64,000 nt of DNA from CAZVFX01 sp964626565 (lineage in GTDB: Bacteria > Myxococcota_A > UBA9042 > CAIXZC01): assembly GCA_964626565.1 (NCBI GenBank), contig CAZVFX010000025.1, positions 4,722 to 68,721 of the forward strand. The letters run 5' to 3'. A program made the translations under genes and the position numbers. This document shows, one piece after another, positions 24,006-33,016 of this stretch. Each line of letters begins with the position of its first letter. Position 1 is the stretch's first letter. A model generated the notes under the pieces. That model saw only the letters and a program-made list of their open reading frames with translations, ran no database searches and was not told the origin of the DNA.

Positions 24006-25802
24006 ATGAGATTCTTCTGCTACCTGCTGTTCTGTTGCTTCGCCGTCGTCCCCTCGGCCCGTGCCGACTACTCCGATGAGCACCCTGAGTGGTTCGGTCT
24101 TACCGCACCGCCGATGGGTGGCGTGCTGACGCCGGGATTCGAGTCAGCTTCCGCGTTCATTATCAGAGCCGGCCAGGGGGCCACGTTCAGCAAGCTTGTG
24201 GCCGCGCTGGCGGAAGATGGGGAGATGTTGCTCATTCATGCCGGGCCGGACGACAAGGCCAACACCGAGGCTTTCCTCGTTGACAACGAGATCGTGCTCG
24301 AGGCGTTCCGCTATATCGACGTGGAGGCCCTGGACCAGGGGCTTGCCGGAGACTACTCACCCTTTGTCGTGTCCACTCCGTCCGGCGCGGTATTCGTGGA
24401 CCCGCGCTACTTCCCAAACAAACCTCATGACGACGCGGTGGGCAGCAAGGTGGCCATCGCGCTGGAGACCTGCTCATATCGCCCGCCGATTTTCATGACC
24501 CGGGGCTACCTGGACACCAACGGTGCGGGTCTATGCGTAGTCACTTCCAAATTGTATGGCACCAACCCGGGGCTCACCGCGTTCGAACTTGATCAGGTGC
24601 TGGAGAACTACCTCGGATGCACGAAGGTCATTTCCGTACAGGGGCTGCAGGGGGACTCCGAAGGTCGGTTGGACACTTTCTTCCGGTTCGGCTCCCCTAC
24701 CCTCGCCCTGGCCGGCAAGTACGAAGCGATCCAGGATTCCATCAACAAGCTGATTCTTGAGAGTACCCGGGACAAGCTGGCCGCCGAACTTCCCGAAGAG
24801 GTGGAACTGAGCGTGGTCCCCATGCCTTCGACCGTCGATTTCGTGGGCACTGAATTGCGCCCCTCCTACCTGAACTTCATCGTCGGGGCGAAACACGTTC
24901 TGGTGCCGGTTTTTCCGGATGATACAGAGTTCGAGCAAGAGGCTTTCGATGCGATCCAAACGATCTTTCACCCGGGCCACCAGGTGCTGGCCTTCGATTC
25001 GTCGTCGCTGCTGACCGCTGAATCCCGCCTTACCAGCGCCCTGGGCACGGTTACGAGTTTGCAGGTGGACACCGGCTGCAGCCAGCCTGAACCGCTGTGT
25101 GACAGCGCCAGCCCGTCCGAATGCGACGTCTGCTTCGACGAATGTCTGGCCGGAGAGATTCTGTGTCTGTCCGACACCAGCGTGGGCGAATGCAGCGAAG
25201 GGGAAGACGGGTGCCTGGATCTGGTCGAGACCCCTTGCAAGGGTGACAAAATCTGCCAGGAAGCCGAGTGCGTGGCCGCACCTACCATCTGCGACGAGAT
25301 GCCTCCCGGCGGAGTCTGTGACGACCTGACGCTCAAGAAGTGCGTTCAAGGAGCGCTCATCGCCATCGACTGCTGGGCATCGGGGCAGTTCTGCTCCATA
25401 AACCCCGAGACGGGGGACGCAGAGTGTATGGACCCTTGCGAAAGCGGGTGCCAGGAAGGGGAGCCTCCCAGTTGCAACGAGGACGGCCTGTTGTGGGAAT
25501 GTAAGCTCGACCAGAACGGCTGCTTCAACCCGACCTTGACCGCCTGTGCCGACGGCGCGGAGTGCATTGACGGGGCCTGCCTCGGGGGAGAGGACATCGT
25601 GGCGGAACTGACGACGGAGCCCCCGGAAGACGCCGGGCCCACCGCAACGGTTGAGGATCCGGGCCTCACTGCCGGCTTCGGCAAATCCAACGACGGCTGC
25701 AGCTCGTCACCCCACGGTTCGGGCCATGGACTGTTACCGCTGCTGCTGTTATTCCTTGTCTTGGCGGCCGCGACTGAATACTCTGTCAGGCGAATCAGCT
25801 AG
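24006..25802 (+). CDS. exported deiminase-fold (agmatine deiminase/PAD-like) protein without catalytic residues, Cys-rich and MYXO-CTERM-like tail
   Basis: 598 aa from ATG 24006, where the signal peptide (FFCYLLFCCFAVVPSARA) begins. Residues ~50-345 follow the agmatine deiminase/PAD_porph pattern: GDYSPFVV (family RDxGP), TRGYLDTNGAGLCVVTSKL (GGNxxTDGxGxxxTTE), LGCTKVISVQGL, SEGRLDTFFRF (GHxDxxxRF), SYLNFIVGAKHVLVPVF, and VLAFDSSSLLTAESRLT (family DxxxLxxGGGxxHC). The catalytic His is Arg and the Cys/GGG motif is gone, so it should not be an active hydrolase. Residues ~350-540 are Cys-rich EGF-like modules. The C-terminus (GCSSS, then ~20 hydrophobic residues, then RR) resembles a MYXO-CTERM sorting signal. 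Followed 12 nt later by the next lipoprotein gene. Confidence 0.72.
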   Translation: MRFFCYLLFCCFAVVPSARADYSDEHPEWFGLTAPPMGGVLTPGFESASAFIIRAGQGATFSKLVAALAEDGEMLLIHAGPDDKANTEAFLVDNEIVLEAFRYIDVEALDQGLAGDYSPFVVSTPSGAVFVDPRYFPNKPHDDAVGSKVAIALETCSYRPPIFMTRGYLDTNGAGLCVVTSKLYGTNPGLTAFELDQVLENYLGCTKVISVQGLQGDSEGRLDTFFRFGSPTLALAGKYEAIQDSINKLILESTRDKLAAELPEEVELSVVPMPSTVDFVGTELRPSYLNFIVGAKHVLVPVFPDDTEFEQEAFDAIQTIFHPGHQVLAFDSSSLLTAESRLTSALGTVTSLQVDTGCSQPEPLCDSASPSECDVCFDECLAGEILCLSDTSVGECSEGEDGCLDLVETPCKGDKICQEAECVAAPTICDEMPPGGVCDDLTLKKCVQGALIAIDCWASGQFCSINPETGDAECMDPCESGCQEGEPPSCNEDGLLWECKLDQNGCFNPTLTACADGAECIDGACLGGEDIVAELTTEPPEDAGPTATVEDPGLTAGFGKSNDGCSSSPHGSGHGLLPLLLLFLVLAAATEYSVRRIS

Positions 25803-25814
25803 AGGAGATTCCAG

Positions 25815-28271
25815 ATGACGTTTCCGACGCGACTCGCTGCCGCGCTCTTTGTGGTTGTCTTCACCATCTCTTGCGGTGAAGACGGCACCAGCCAGTTCTC
25901 CGAGGACAAAGACATCAAGGCTCAGCCGCCCAAGGACACCGGCGGCCCGGGAGACCCGGACCTGGCGCCCCAGGATCTGTGGCAGCCGCCTCCGGACACC
26001 GCGGAACCGAGCCCGCTGTTGGCCAAACTGGAAACCCACCTCCTGCCCGAATCGATTCTGGCGGGAGGTACTGCCGCGGCCTCCTGCAAAGGCCTTGACG
26101 CCAACGGCACCCCCGTCGATACCGGCCCGGTGACTTTGATTGTGCCGGAAGGTGTGGGCCACGCGAACTTCCAGGTTTCCGCCAACAAGGTGGGTAGCTA
26201 CGAAATCAAGTGTCACGCGTCCAAGGTACCCGGGGCCGAAGTGGTTCCTGCAACTCTGACCGTCACCGCGGGGCCGCCCCTCAACTTCCAGATCGCGCTG
26301 AAACCGGTGAAGGACTACTACGGAATCGGCGACAAGGTAACAGTCACCGCGGCTGGAGAGGATAGCTACGGCAACTCCATCGACGAAGTCGAACTCGGCC
26401 CCATCACCATTTCCCCCCCTTCCATGGGGAAGGTGAAAGACAACAAGGTGGAGTTTCTAACCGAGGGCAAAGGAATAATCGAGGCGAGCGCGGCCAAGAC
26501 CCCCTCCTTGTCGGACGGCGCGTCTGTAGCAGTGGACGAGTACCCGCCCATCATTGAAATATTTACCCCCGCCCGAGCCGCGGCGCTGCTCGGAGCCGGA
26601 TCAGTGCAGGTGGAAGGCCGGATAACCGACTCCGCCGGGATCGATTCCGCCCATTTCGGCGGCTCGCCCCTGACACTGGACAACGCAGGTGGATTCACCG
26701 CATCGATTTCGCCGAAGATCGGCCTCAACCTCATAGAAGTAACAGCCACGGACGGGGCAGAACGCGAGTCGCGACACCTCCAATCCTTCCTGTTTTCATC
26801 CAAGTACTACCCCACGCCCAAGCTGCCCTTGGAGAAACTTCTGGTACCCAACGGCGTGGCGGCCTGGATCGACTACGACGCGTTCGTGGGGCCCAACGAT
26901 GAAAACGGCCCCAGCTTCTCCTACCTCGCCCAGGAATTCCTGGTGGACATCGACGTCGAATCGCTGCTGCCCAATCCGGTGGCCAGCCAGACCATCCTGC
27001 TTTGCACCTACGACATCTTTCTTACCAACATCACCTATGGTGAAATCACCATCGAAGTGACGCCTACCCCTTCGGGACTCATGGTTCACGTCAAGATCCC
27101 CAACCTGGAGGCAGACCTGGACGCGCCGGCACCGTGGTGCCCCGATGTCTCGGGCCACGTCTCTGCGACTGCGCTTACCTTCGACGCTCTGGCATCCGTG
27201 GACATCTCATCCGGGGAACTGGACGTGACTTTGGGCGACGTCAACGCCGAGTTTGTGGGCCTGGTCATCGACCTGTACGGCTTCACCGGGAATATAGTTC
27301 AGGCGTTTATTTCTTTCTTCCAGGACAGCCTCACCGAAATGATCGAAACGCAGTTCGAAGAGCAGGTGACCTACCAGTTCGAAGCTCAACTCGGAACCAT
27401 GCTGGGCAACATCAGCATCGAGCAGTGGCTGGACATCCCTCCGTTCATGCCCGGATCGCCGCCCTCCGAAGTGGAGGTGCATATCCATCCCTCAGGACTG
27501 GAGACCGGTTATGCCGGAGTCACCGCGTACATGGACGGTGCATTTACCGCGCTCGATAAGAAGGGCTCGTCGTTGCCCGGCTCCATTACCCGTTCCGGCT
27601 GCCTCAAAGGCGACTTCGCCACCACCAAAGTGGAGGGGCTCCACGTCCTGGAGATAGCTCTCCACCACGACCTTCTCAACCAGGTGCTCTACTCGGTGTG
27701 GCTGGACGGCGGTATCGACATGGAACTGGATGCGGAAACCATGGCCGCCATGGGCCAGGACCCGTCGGAAATGGGGGTGGAGAACATCACCATTACCACC
27801 GACGCGCTGCTGCCGCCGGTGATCCACGACTGCTCAGCGGACAAAGCGTTCCGCATCGAAATGGGCGAGATGAAGATGGACCTGAGCATGGAGATCATGG
27901 GCATGCCGCTGGACATGATCATGTACATGTATTTCTCCGCAGTCGCACAAATGGATATCACCGGCGAGCCGGGGAACCAGATCGTCTACTTCACCTATGA
28001 CCAGCTCGACTGGATGGACCTGCACATCGAGTCGGTGAACGAGGAGTGGAAAGGCAAGGAATCGGTGTTCGCCGAGCTTATCCAGCAGACCTTCCTTCCC
28101 GAGTTCCTGAAGATGATGCAGGAATATCCCTACGCCATCCCGGTGTCTCAACTCCCCCTCGAAGAGTTGATGCCTTCCTTTGCTATGGACTGGACCTTTG
28201 TTCCGGTCATCGACTCCATCGTGCGCCAGAAGGGACAGACCTTCATCAAGGCCCACCTGCTCATCGACTAG
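25815..28271 (+). CDS. large lipoprotein with Ig-like N-terminal domains and a possible TULIP-like region
   Basis: 818 aa. Lipobox FTISC (Cys ~20), acidic/Pro linker to ~70, two Ig-like beta domains (~75-250; VGSYEIKCHA, NKVEFLTEGKGIIEASA), a third cadherin/Ig-like segment (~255-330; VQVEGRITDSAGIDSA, INLIEVTATDGAE-type) and then ~480 residues dominated by amphipathic beta strands with one long helix (FISFFQDSLTEMIETQFEEQVTYQ split as FISFFQDSLTEM and IETQFEEQV). That strand-rich repeat plus long helix recalls BPI/TULIP lipid-binding folds, but this is by eye only. AGAGGAG before the ATG; 12 nt after the deiminase-fold gene, so the two are co-expressed. Confidence 0.7.
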   Translation: MTFPTRLAAALFVVVFTISCGEDGTSQFSEDKDIKAQPPKDTGGPGDPDLAPQDLWQPPPDTAEPSPLLAKLETHLLPESILAGGTAAASCKGLDANGTPVDTGPVTLIVPEGVGHANFQVSANKVGSYEIKCHASKVPGAEVVPATLTVTAGPPLNFQIALKPVKDYYGIGDKVTVTAAGEDSYGNSIDEVELGPITISPPSMGKVKDNKVEFLTEGKGIIEASAAKTPSLSDGASVAVDEYPPIIEIFTPARAAALLGAGSVQVEGRITDSAGIDSAHFGGSPLTLDNAGGFTASISPKIGLNLIEVTATDGAERESRHLQSFLFSSKYYPTPKLPLEKLLVPNGVAAWIDYDAFVGPNDENGPSFSYLAQEFLVDIDVESLLPNPVASQTILLCTYDIFLTNITYGEITIEVTPTPSGLMVHVKIPNLEADLDAPAPWCPDVSGHVSATALTFDALASVDISSGELDVTLGDVNAEFVGLVIDLYGFTGNIVQAFISFFQDSLTEMIETQFEEQVTYQFEAQLGTMLGNISIEQWLDIPPFMPGSPPSEVEVHIHPSGLETGYAGVTAYMDGAFTALDKKGSSLPGSITRSGCLKGDFATTKVEGLHVLEIALHHDLLNQVLYSVWLDGGIDMELDAETMAAMGQDPSEMGVENITITTDALLPPVIHDCSADKAFRIEMGEMKMDLSMEIMGMPLDMIMYMYFSAVAQMDITGEPGNQIVYFTYDQLDWMDLHIESVNEEWKGKESVFAELIQQTFLPEFLKMMQEYPYAIPVSQLPLEELMPSFAMDWTFVPVIDSIVRQKGQTFIKAHLLID

Positions 28272-28324
28272 ACCGGTGCCCGCGCATCGCAGGCCCGTCG
28301 CTCGTTCCCCGGGTACTGTGTCTG

Positions 28325-28353
28325 TTCCATAGTAACCTGAATATGTGTATACT
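28325..28353 (+). promoter_or_regulatory. weak candidate promoter of the amidohydrolase lipoprotein
   Basis: TATACT at 28348-28353 is a good -10; the -35 at 17 nt (TTCCAT, 28325-28330) is poor. About 30 nt upstream of the ATG. Confidence 0.3.
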
Positions 28354-28382
28354 CACCGGCGGATTACGTGTGAGGTCATGCC

Positions 28383-31292
28383 ATGCCTGCTTGCGCCAAG
28401 CGCCCGTTACTGTTGCTCGCCGCCGTCCTTCTCGCAGCCTCATGTTCAAGCCCGACCAAGAAGATGGTCGTGCAGGATACCGGGCCTGATGAGACCGCTG
28501 TGGACCTCGTGGGAGACGTAGTCCCCGACCCGGGAGTCGCTCCGGCCGACCTGGATGCCTCTCCAGCTCCCGATGAGCTGTCCGAGACGGCAGACACTAA
28601 GGAAGTTGGTCCGGACCTGGCAGACACATCTGATGCCCAGGACCTTATGGATCTGGAAGCGGAACTGCCGCCGCTGCCGGACATTGTGGAAGCTGAAGAA
28701 ACCATCGATATCGTAGACCTGCTGGAAACGGTAGATCTGGTCGATGCGATGGACCTTCAGGATATGTCTGGGGAGGAGACGGAAGACTCTGCCGACACCT
28801 GGGAACCTGACGCGCTCCCTGACCTCTACGACATCACCGACAGCTACGACGGTTGGGGGGAGGCGGACGGAGACGTTTGGGAGGAAGATGGGGGAGACGT
28901 TTCGGGCGAATACGATGCTGGAGATGTAGAGCCCCCGCCGCCGTGCGAAGAGCAGACGGGAGCCGATGACCATCTGGTGCTACTGGCGGGCCAGGTGTTG
29001 TCCCACGACTTGTACCTGCCGTCCGGCCATGTGCTCATTGACCGCGAAACGCAGAAGCTCACCTGTGTTGCCGAAAACTGCTTCCCTGAACTCGACGGCA
29101 TGGACCCGACGATAATCTGCACCGACGGCATCATCATGCCCGGCATGATCGATTCGCACAACCACGTCCACTACAACCACCTTCCGGTTTGGCAGCACAG
29201 CCAGAAATTCAACAACCGGTATCAGTGGCAAGCCAATAGCGGCTACAAGGACTTCAAGAAGCCCCACACCATGCTGTCCAACGCGTACAAGTGCGAGATG
29301 ACCAAGTGGGGTGAACTGCGCTCACTCATCGGGGGCAGCACTGCGACCACCGGTTCGCCGGGAGGAGCCAACTGCATCAACGTACTGATCCGCAACACGG
29401 AGGAAGGGGCGGACAGCCTGGGCCTGCCCGGCGAAAACGGCATTGAGTGCCACGTCACCGACATCTCGGGGTACTCCGAGAACGACGCGGAGTGGCTCCT
29501 CGGCGCGTTTGCGGCCGGCACCATGGAAGCGTTCATCCCCCATATTGCCGAAGGGATCGATGAGTCGTCACGGGCTGAGTTCGACCAGTTGACGGAATTG
29601 GGCCTGATGGTCCCGCAAACTTCAATAGTCCACGGGGTTGCGGCCACAACGTTCGAGTTGGCGCAAATGGCGGCTAACTACACCCAGCTCATCTGGTCGC
29701 CCCAGAGCAACGTTGACCTTTACGGGCTGACGGCCCGGGTGACCACCGCGATCAACCTGGGCGTCCTGGTAACCGTCGGGCCCGACTGGACCCCTTCCGG
29801 CACCATGAACCTGCTGTATGAGTTGGAGTGCGTGGACCACCTCAACGAGGTCTACTTCGGTGGCTTCCTGACTCCCGAGTACATGGTTGACATGGTTACG
29901 TTCAACCCGGCAATGGCTCTGCACCTCGAGGACAAAATCGGCGTCTTAAAGGCAGGTTGGTACGCGGACGTCACCGTCCTCGACAAGTTGGGGGACGATC
30001 CGCACCGGAACGTCATCGAAGCGCGTCCCGAAAATGTGCAGTTGGTGTTCGTTGGCGGCAAACCTCTATACGGAGATGCAGCCGCCATGGCCCTGATGGA
30101 ACCGGAGTATTGCGAACCTCTCGACGTGTGCGGAAGGGACAAGACCATCTGCGTGAAAGACGTGGAGTCCGACGCACCTGATGCGAACCAAACCCTGGCC
30201 GACCTTGAAGCGATACTCGTTGAGGCAAAGCTCGAAGCCAAGGCGGAATGGACTGCGGATAATCCGGGCAAGCCCACCTACCAGTTCGACCTGTTCCCCC
30301 TCTTCTATTGCGACCAGGAGGTCCACTGGTGTGAGATGGGCAACGACGAGGTGTCGGGAGTGCCGTCCGATGACGACTCGGACGGGGATGATGTGATGAA
30401 CGAAGACGACAACTGCCCCGATATTTTCAATCCCGAGCAGGGAGACGGGGACGTCGATGAAGTCGGGGATGCATGCGACCCCTGCCCCCTCGATCCGGAT
30501 ACCGAAGAGTGCGAAGCCATCGACCCGCTGGATCTGGACGGCGACGGGTTTTCGTCGTTGGAAGACAATTGCCCCCAGGCGCACAACCCCGAACAGGAAG
30601 ACGGTGATCAGGACGGCAAGGGAGACCTTTGCGACGCTTGCCCCGACTTCCCCAACCCCGATGCCATGGGGTGCCCGACATCGATCTTCGAGATAACCGA
30701 CGAACAACATCCGCTCCACCCTGACGAGGGAGCGGCTGTGCTCCTGGCCGACGTCGTAGTAACCGCGGTGGCGTACAAGCCGTACTCGTCGGTGAACGGC
30801 TTCTGGGTGCAGGATACGGCCGGGGGCCCCAACAGCGGCATCTTCGTCTTCATGGGCGGCAACACTCCGCCCCCGGCCGAACTCCAGGCTGGCCAGATTG
30901 TTTCAGTCACCGGTGCTTACGTCGAATACTACGGCATGGCCGAGTTGCAGAACCCGGAAGTCTGGATCGTTGATGCAGACCCGGTGCACATGCCCGAGCC
31001 GGTGCTCTCCAATCCAGGCCTGCTGTGCACCGGCAGCCCCGATGCCGAGCAGTGGGAAGGCGTCTTCGTGCGCATCGAAAACGTGGGGGTCACCACTCAG
31101 AACCCCGATGACCCCAAAGACTACGACGAGTTCGAAGTGGGCGGCTGCTACCGCGTTGATGACTATATTTACCAGGACCTGGTGAAGCCCACGGTGGGCA
31201 TCCAGTTCGAGTACATCGAAGGGATTCACAGCTACTCCTTCGATAACTACAAGATCTGGCCGAGGGGGCCGGACGACGTGCAAACCAACTAA
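28383..31292 (+). CDS. lipoprotein with amidohydrolase domain, thrombospondin type 3 repeats and OB-fold domain
   Basis: 969 aa; ATG 28383 has GAGG 7 nt upstream. Lipobox LLAASC (Cys ~21) and a very acidic linker to ~185. An amidohydrolase-superfamily domain follows (~195-555): GMIDSHNHVHYNH supplies metal-binding His, SIVHGVA a further His, GPDWTPSG the Asp at the end of strand 8, and LKAGWYADVTVLDKLG the usual small beta domain. Next come two or three type 3 calcium-binding repeats (DDNCPDIFNPEQGDGD, DLDGDGFSSLEDNCPQ; ~660-760) and a C-terminal OB-fold (~770-965; VVVTAVAYKPYSSVNGFWVQD, then IVSVTGAYVEYYG). Likely an exported hydrolase displayed on the surface; substrate unknown. Confidence 0.85.
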   Translation: MPACAKRPLLLLAAVLLAASCSSPTKKMVVQDTGPDETAVDLVGDVVPDPGVAPADLDASPAPDELSETADTKEVGPDLADTSDAQDLMDLEAELPPLPDIVEAEETIDIVDLLETVDLVDAMDLQDMSGEETEDSADTWEPDALPDLYDITDSYDGWGEADGDVWEEDGGDVSGEYDAGDVEPPPPCEEQTGADDHLVLLAGQVLSHDLYLPSGHVLIDRETQKLTCVAENCFPELDGMDPTIICTDGIIMPGMIDSHNHVHYNHLPVWQHSQKFNNRYQWQANSGYKDFKKPHTMLSNAYKCEMTKWGELRSLIGGSTATTGSPGGANCINVLIRNTEEGADSLGLPGENGIECHVTDISGYSENDAEWLLGAFAAGTMEAFIPHIAEGIDESSRAEFDQLTELGLMVPQTSIVHGVAATTFELAQMAANYTQLIWSPQSNVDLYGLTARVTTAINLGVLVTVGPDWTPSGTMNLLYELECVDHLNEVYFGGFLTPEYMVDMVTFNPAMALHLEDKIGVLKAGWYADVTVLDKLGDDPHRNVIEARPENVQLVFVGGKPLYGDAAAMALMEPEYCEPLDVCGRDKTICVKDVESDAPDANQTLADLEAILVEAKLEAKAEWTADNPGKPTYQFDLFPLFYCDQEVHWCEMGNDEVSGVPSDDDSDGDDVMNEDDNCPDIFNPEQGDGDVDEVGDACDPCPLDPDTEECEAIDPLDLDGDGFSSLEDNCPQAHNPEQEDGDQDGKGDLCDACPDFPNPDAMGCPTSIFEITDEQHPLHPDEGAAVLLADVVVTAVAYKPYSSVNGFWVQDTAGGPNSGIFVFMGGNTPPPAELQAGQIVSVTGAYVEYYGMAELQNPEVWIVDADPVHMPEPVLSNPGLLCTGSPDAEQWEGVFVRIENVGVTTQNPDDPKDYDEFEVGGCYRVDDYIYQDLVKPTVGIQFEYIEGIHSYSFDNYKIWPRGPDDVQTN

Positions 31293-31347
31293 CGCAAATC
31301 CCCACCGGAGAGTGGCGGTCCGGAATGGGGACGGTGAGCGGTGAGCC

Positions 31348-32418
31348 ATGAGCAGTAAGCAAAACCTCCAACAGACTATGGGCGAACCGGTCTGGCTCAT
31401 CGATCCCAAAACATCCCTGTTCGGCTACTGGTTCATCTATGGCTGCGGAGTGCTGCAGATTTTCGCGGCCGTGGCACTGATTGCCACCGGGCAGGCCCCA
31501 CCCGAATACGCCCTGGCTGTGGTGATCATCTTTTCCGCCCTACTCTTTCTATCGGTGGCCAAAATCGTCGGTCAGCGAAAGGGAGGAGTCGCCCACTTCC
31601 CTGCCGGCGACGTCGTGTCCGCTTTCGGAACCGGGGAGCAAGACCGGGCCGATTTTCCCAAAGCCGGGTTTCGGGGCGTCGCACTGGAACGGCGAAAAGA
31701 GCTTTGGGGCAAAACCGAAGAACCGGTCTTCGTATGGTCGGTGCACCTGCCTACCTATTCCGGCGTCTCCCTGCTGCTGCTCGAGCTTTCCTCCACTGAC
31801 GCCGCTAACGAAGCAGCCCTGGTTATGCGCCAGGCGCTGTCGCTCCCCATCGTGAAAGACGCGGAGTCCCGGGATCAGCCTCAGCCGGCCGGCCGACTGA
31901 ACGCCCCGGGTCTCGACGTCAAGCCGGGGGTGGAAGAGGTGATCGAATTCAGCCAGGGGATACGCTGGTCACTATCGACGCCGGTGCTGCTCTTGTCGCT
32001 GTTCTCCCTCGTCTCCGGTTCGCTGCTGCTGGCCGGGGTGAGTGTAACCGGAGTGGTGGGTTTCCTCTTCGGACCGATCTTCGCTTGTATGGGCCTCTTC
32101 CTGTTGGGCCTCTGGGCTTTCAAGGCGCTGGGGGGTGAGAAACTGGTTCTGACCAAGGAAGAGATCCGCCACTCATTCCGCCTCGGCAAGTTCTCCTGGG
32201 GCGCGAGAACCGTGTCCGCCGGCGAGCCGGTGTCCACCCGCCTGAGAACGAGAGGGGGTCTTGGGTTCTCCCTGGAAGTGCTGTCCGGCGGACGCATGCT
32301 GATCGTGGGCTCCGGCGGCACCCTGGCCAGCCGCACCCCGCCGGCAACGCTGGTGTTGCTCGGCAATCACATAGCTTGCCGCTACGCGGGCAAGAACGGA
32401 AATGAAACTGATGAGTAG
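31348..32418 (+). CDS. membrane protein of unknown function
   Basis: 356 aa with two helices near the N-terminus (~28-48, 53-70), a soluble stretch of ~120 residues, two more helices (~215-235, 240-262) and a C-terminal soluble domain of ~90 residues with beta strands (LRTRGGLGFSLEVLSGGRMLIVGS). No family recognised. It opens a run of five genes that ends with the TPR/PEGA protein; it is 58 nt upstream of the next gene. Confidence 0.65.
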   Translation: MSSKQNLQQTMGEPVWLIDPKTSLFGYWFIYGCGVLQIFAAVALIATGQAPPEYALAVVIIFSALLFLSVAKIVGQRKGGVAHFPAGDVVSAFGTGEQDRADFPKAGFRGVALERRKELWGKTEEPVFVWSVHLPTYSGVSLLLLELSSTDAANEAALVMRQALSLPIVKDAESRDQPQPAGRLNAPGLDVKPGVEEVIEFSQGIRWSLSTPVLLLSLFSLVSGSLLLAGVSVTGVVGFLFGPIFACMGLFLLGLWAFKALGGEKLVLTKEEIRHSFRLGKFSWGARTVSAGEPVSTRLRTRGGLGFSLEVLSGGRMLIVGSGGTLASRTPPATLVLLGNHIACRYAGKNGNETDE

Positions 32419-32476
32419 CGGGTTAGTTGAAATACTCTCATATTGGGTATCATGTAGATAGAGACGGAGGAACCGG

Positions 32477-33016
32477 ATGAGAGCAACTCGAATCACACTG
32501 GCACTCGCGTCGGCAGTTGTGCTGCTGACCGCGGCAACGGCTTACGCAGTAGTGGCAGTCCGCCTGCCACTGGACGACATTGTGCGAGACTCCACCGTCA
32601 TCGTCCGGGGCAAGGTGCAGACATCCGAGTCCTTCATGGATGAGGAACTGGGTCGGGTCTTTACCAGGCACACGGTTGCGGTAGCAGAGTACTTGAAAGG
32701 CTCTGGAAAACTGGAGGTTACTGTGGTCACCATGGGCGGAGAACTGGAGAATATCGGCCAGCTCGTCCCCGGTGAAACCCGGTTCGACAAGGGAGAGGAG
32801 GTAGTTGTGTGCCTTCGGCCCGGCCGCCAACACCACGTTGTGGTCGGCATGTCCCAGGGTAAATTCCGGGTAGTGAAGCGGGACAAGAAGCTGTTCCTGC
32901 AGCGTAACCTGTCAGGGGTCAAGTTGGTTGGAGAACCGCAAGACCGGCCAAAGAAGCCCGAAGAGGAAGTCCCCATGGATACTTTCCGGAAACTCGTGGA
33001 GGGCCTCGCCAAGTGA
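32477..33016 (+). CDS. small exported protein, function unknown
   Basis: 179 aa with a clear signal peptide (TLALASAVVLLTAATAYA). The mature part begins VVAVRLPLDDIVRDSTVIVRGKV, which resembles small exported beta-barrel proteins found near matrixins in myxobacteria-type genomes (VxGxV, then LxVxxxGG, then GEEVVVCLRP), likely an OB-like fold. Its stop overlaps the GTG start of the matrixin gene by 4 nt (GTGA), so the two proteins are probably made together and may interact, for example as chaperone, inhibitor or substrate (inference). A GGAGG-type site precedes ATG 32477. Confidence 0.75.
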   Translation: MRATRITLALASAVVLLTAATAYAVVAVRLPLDDIVRDSTVIVRGKVQTSESFMDEELGRVFTRHTVAVAEYLKGSGKLEVTVVTMGGELENIGQLVPGETRFDKGEEVVVCLRPGRQHHVVVGMSQGKFRVVKRDKKLFLQRNLSGVKLVGEPQDRPKKPEEEVPMDTFRKLVEGLAK

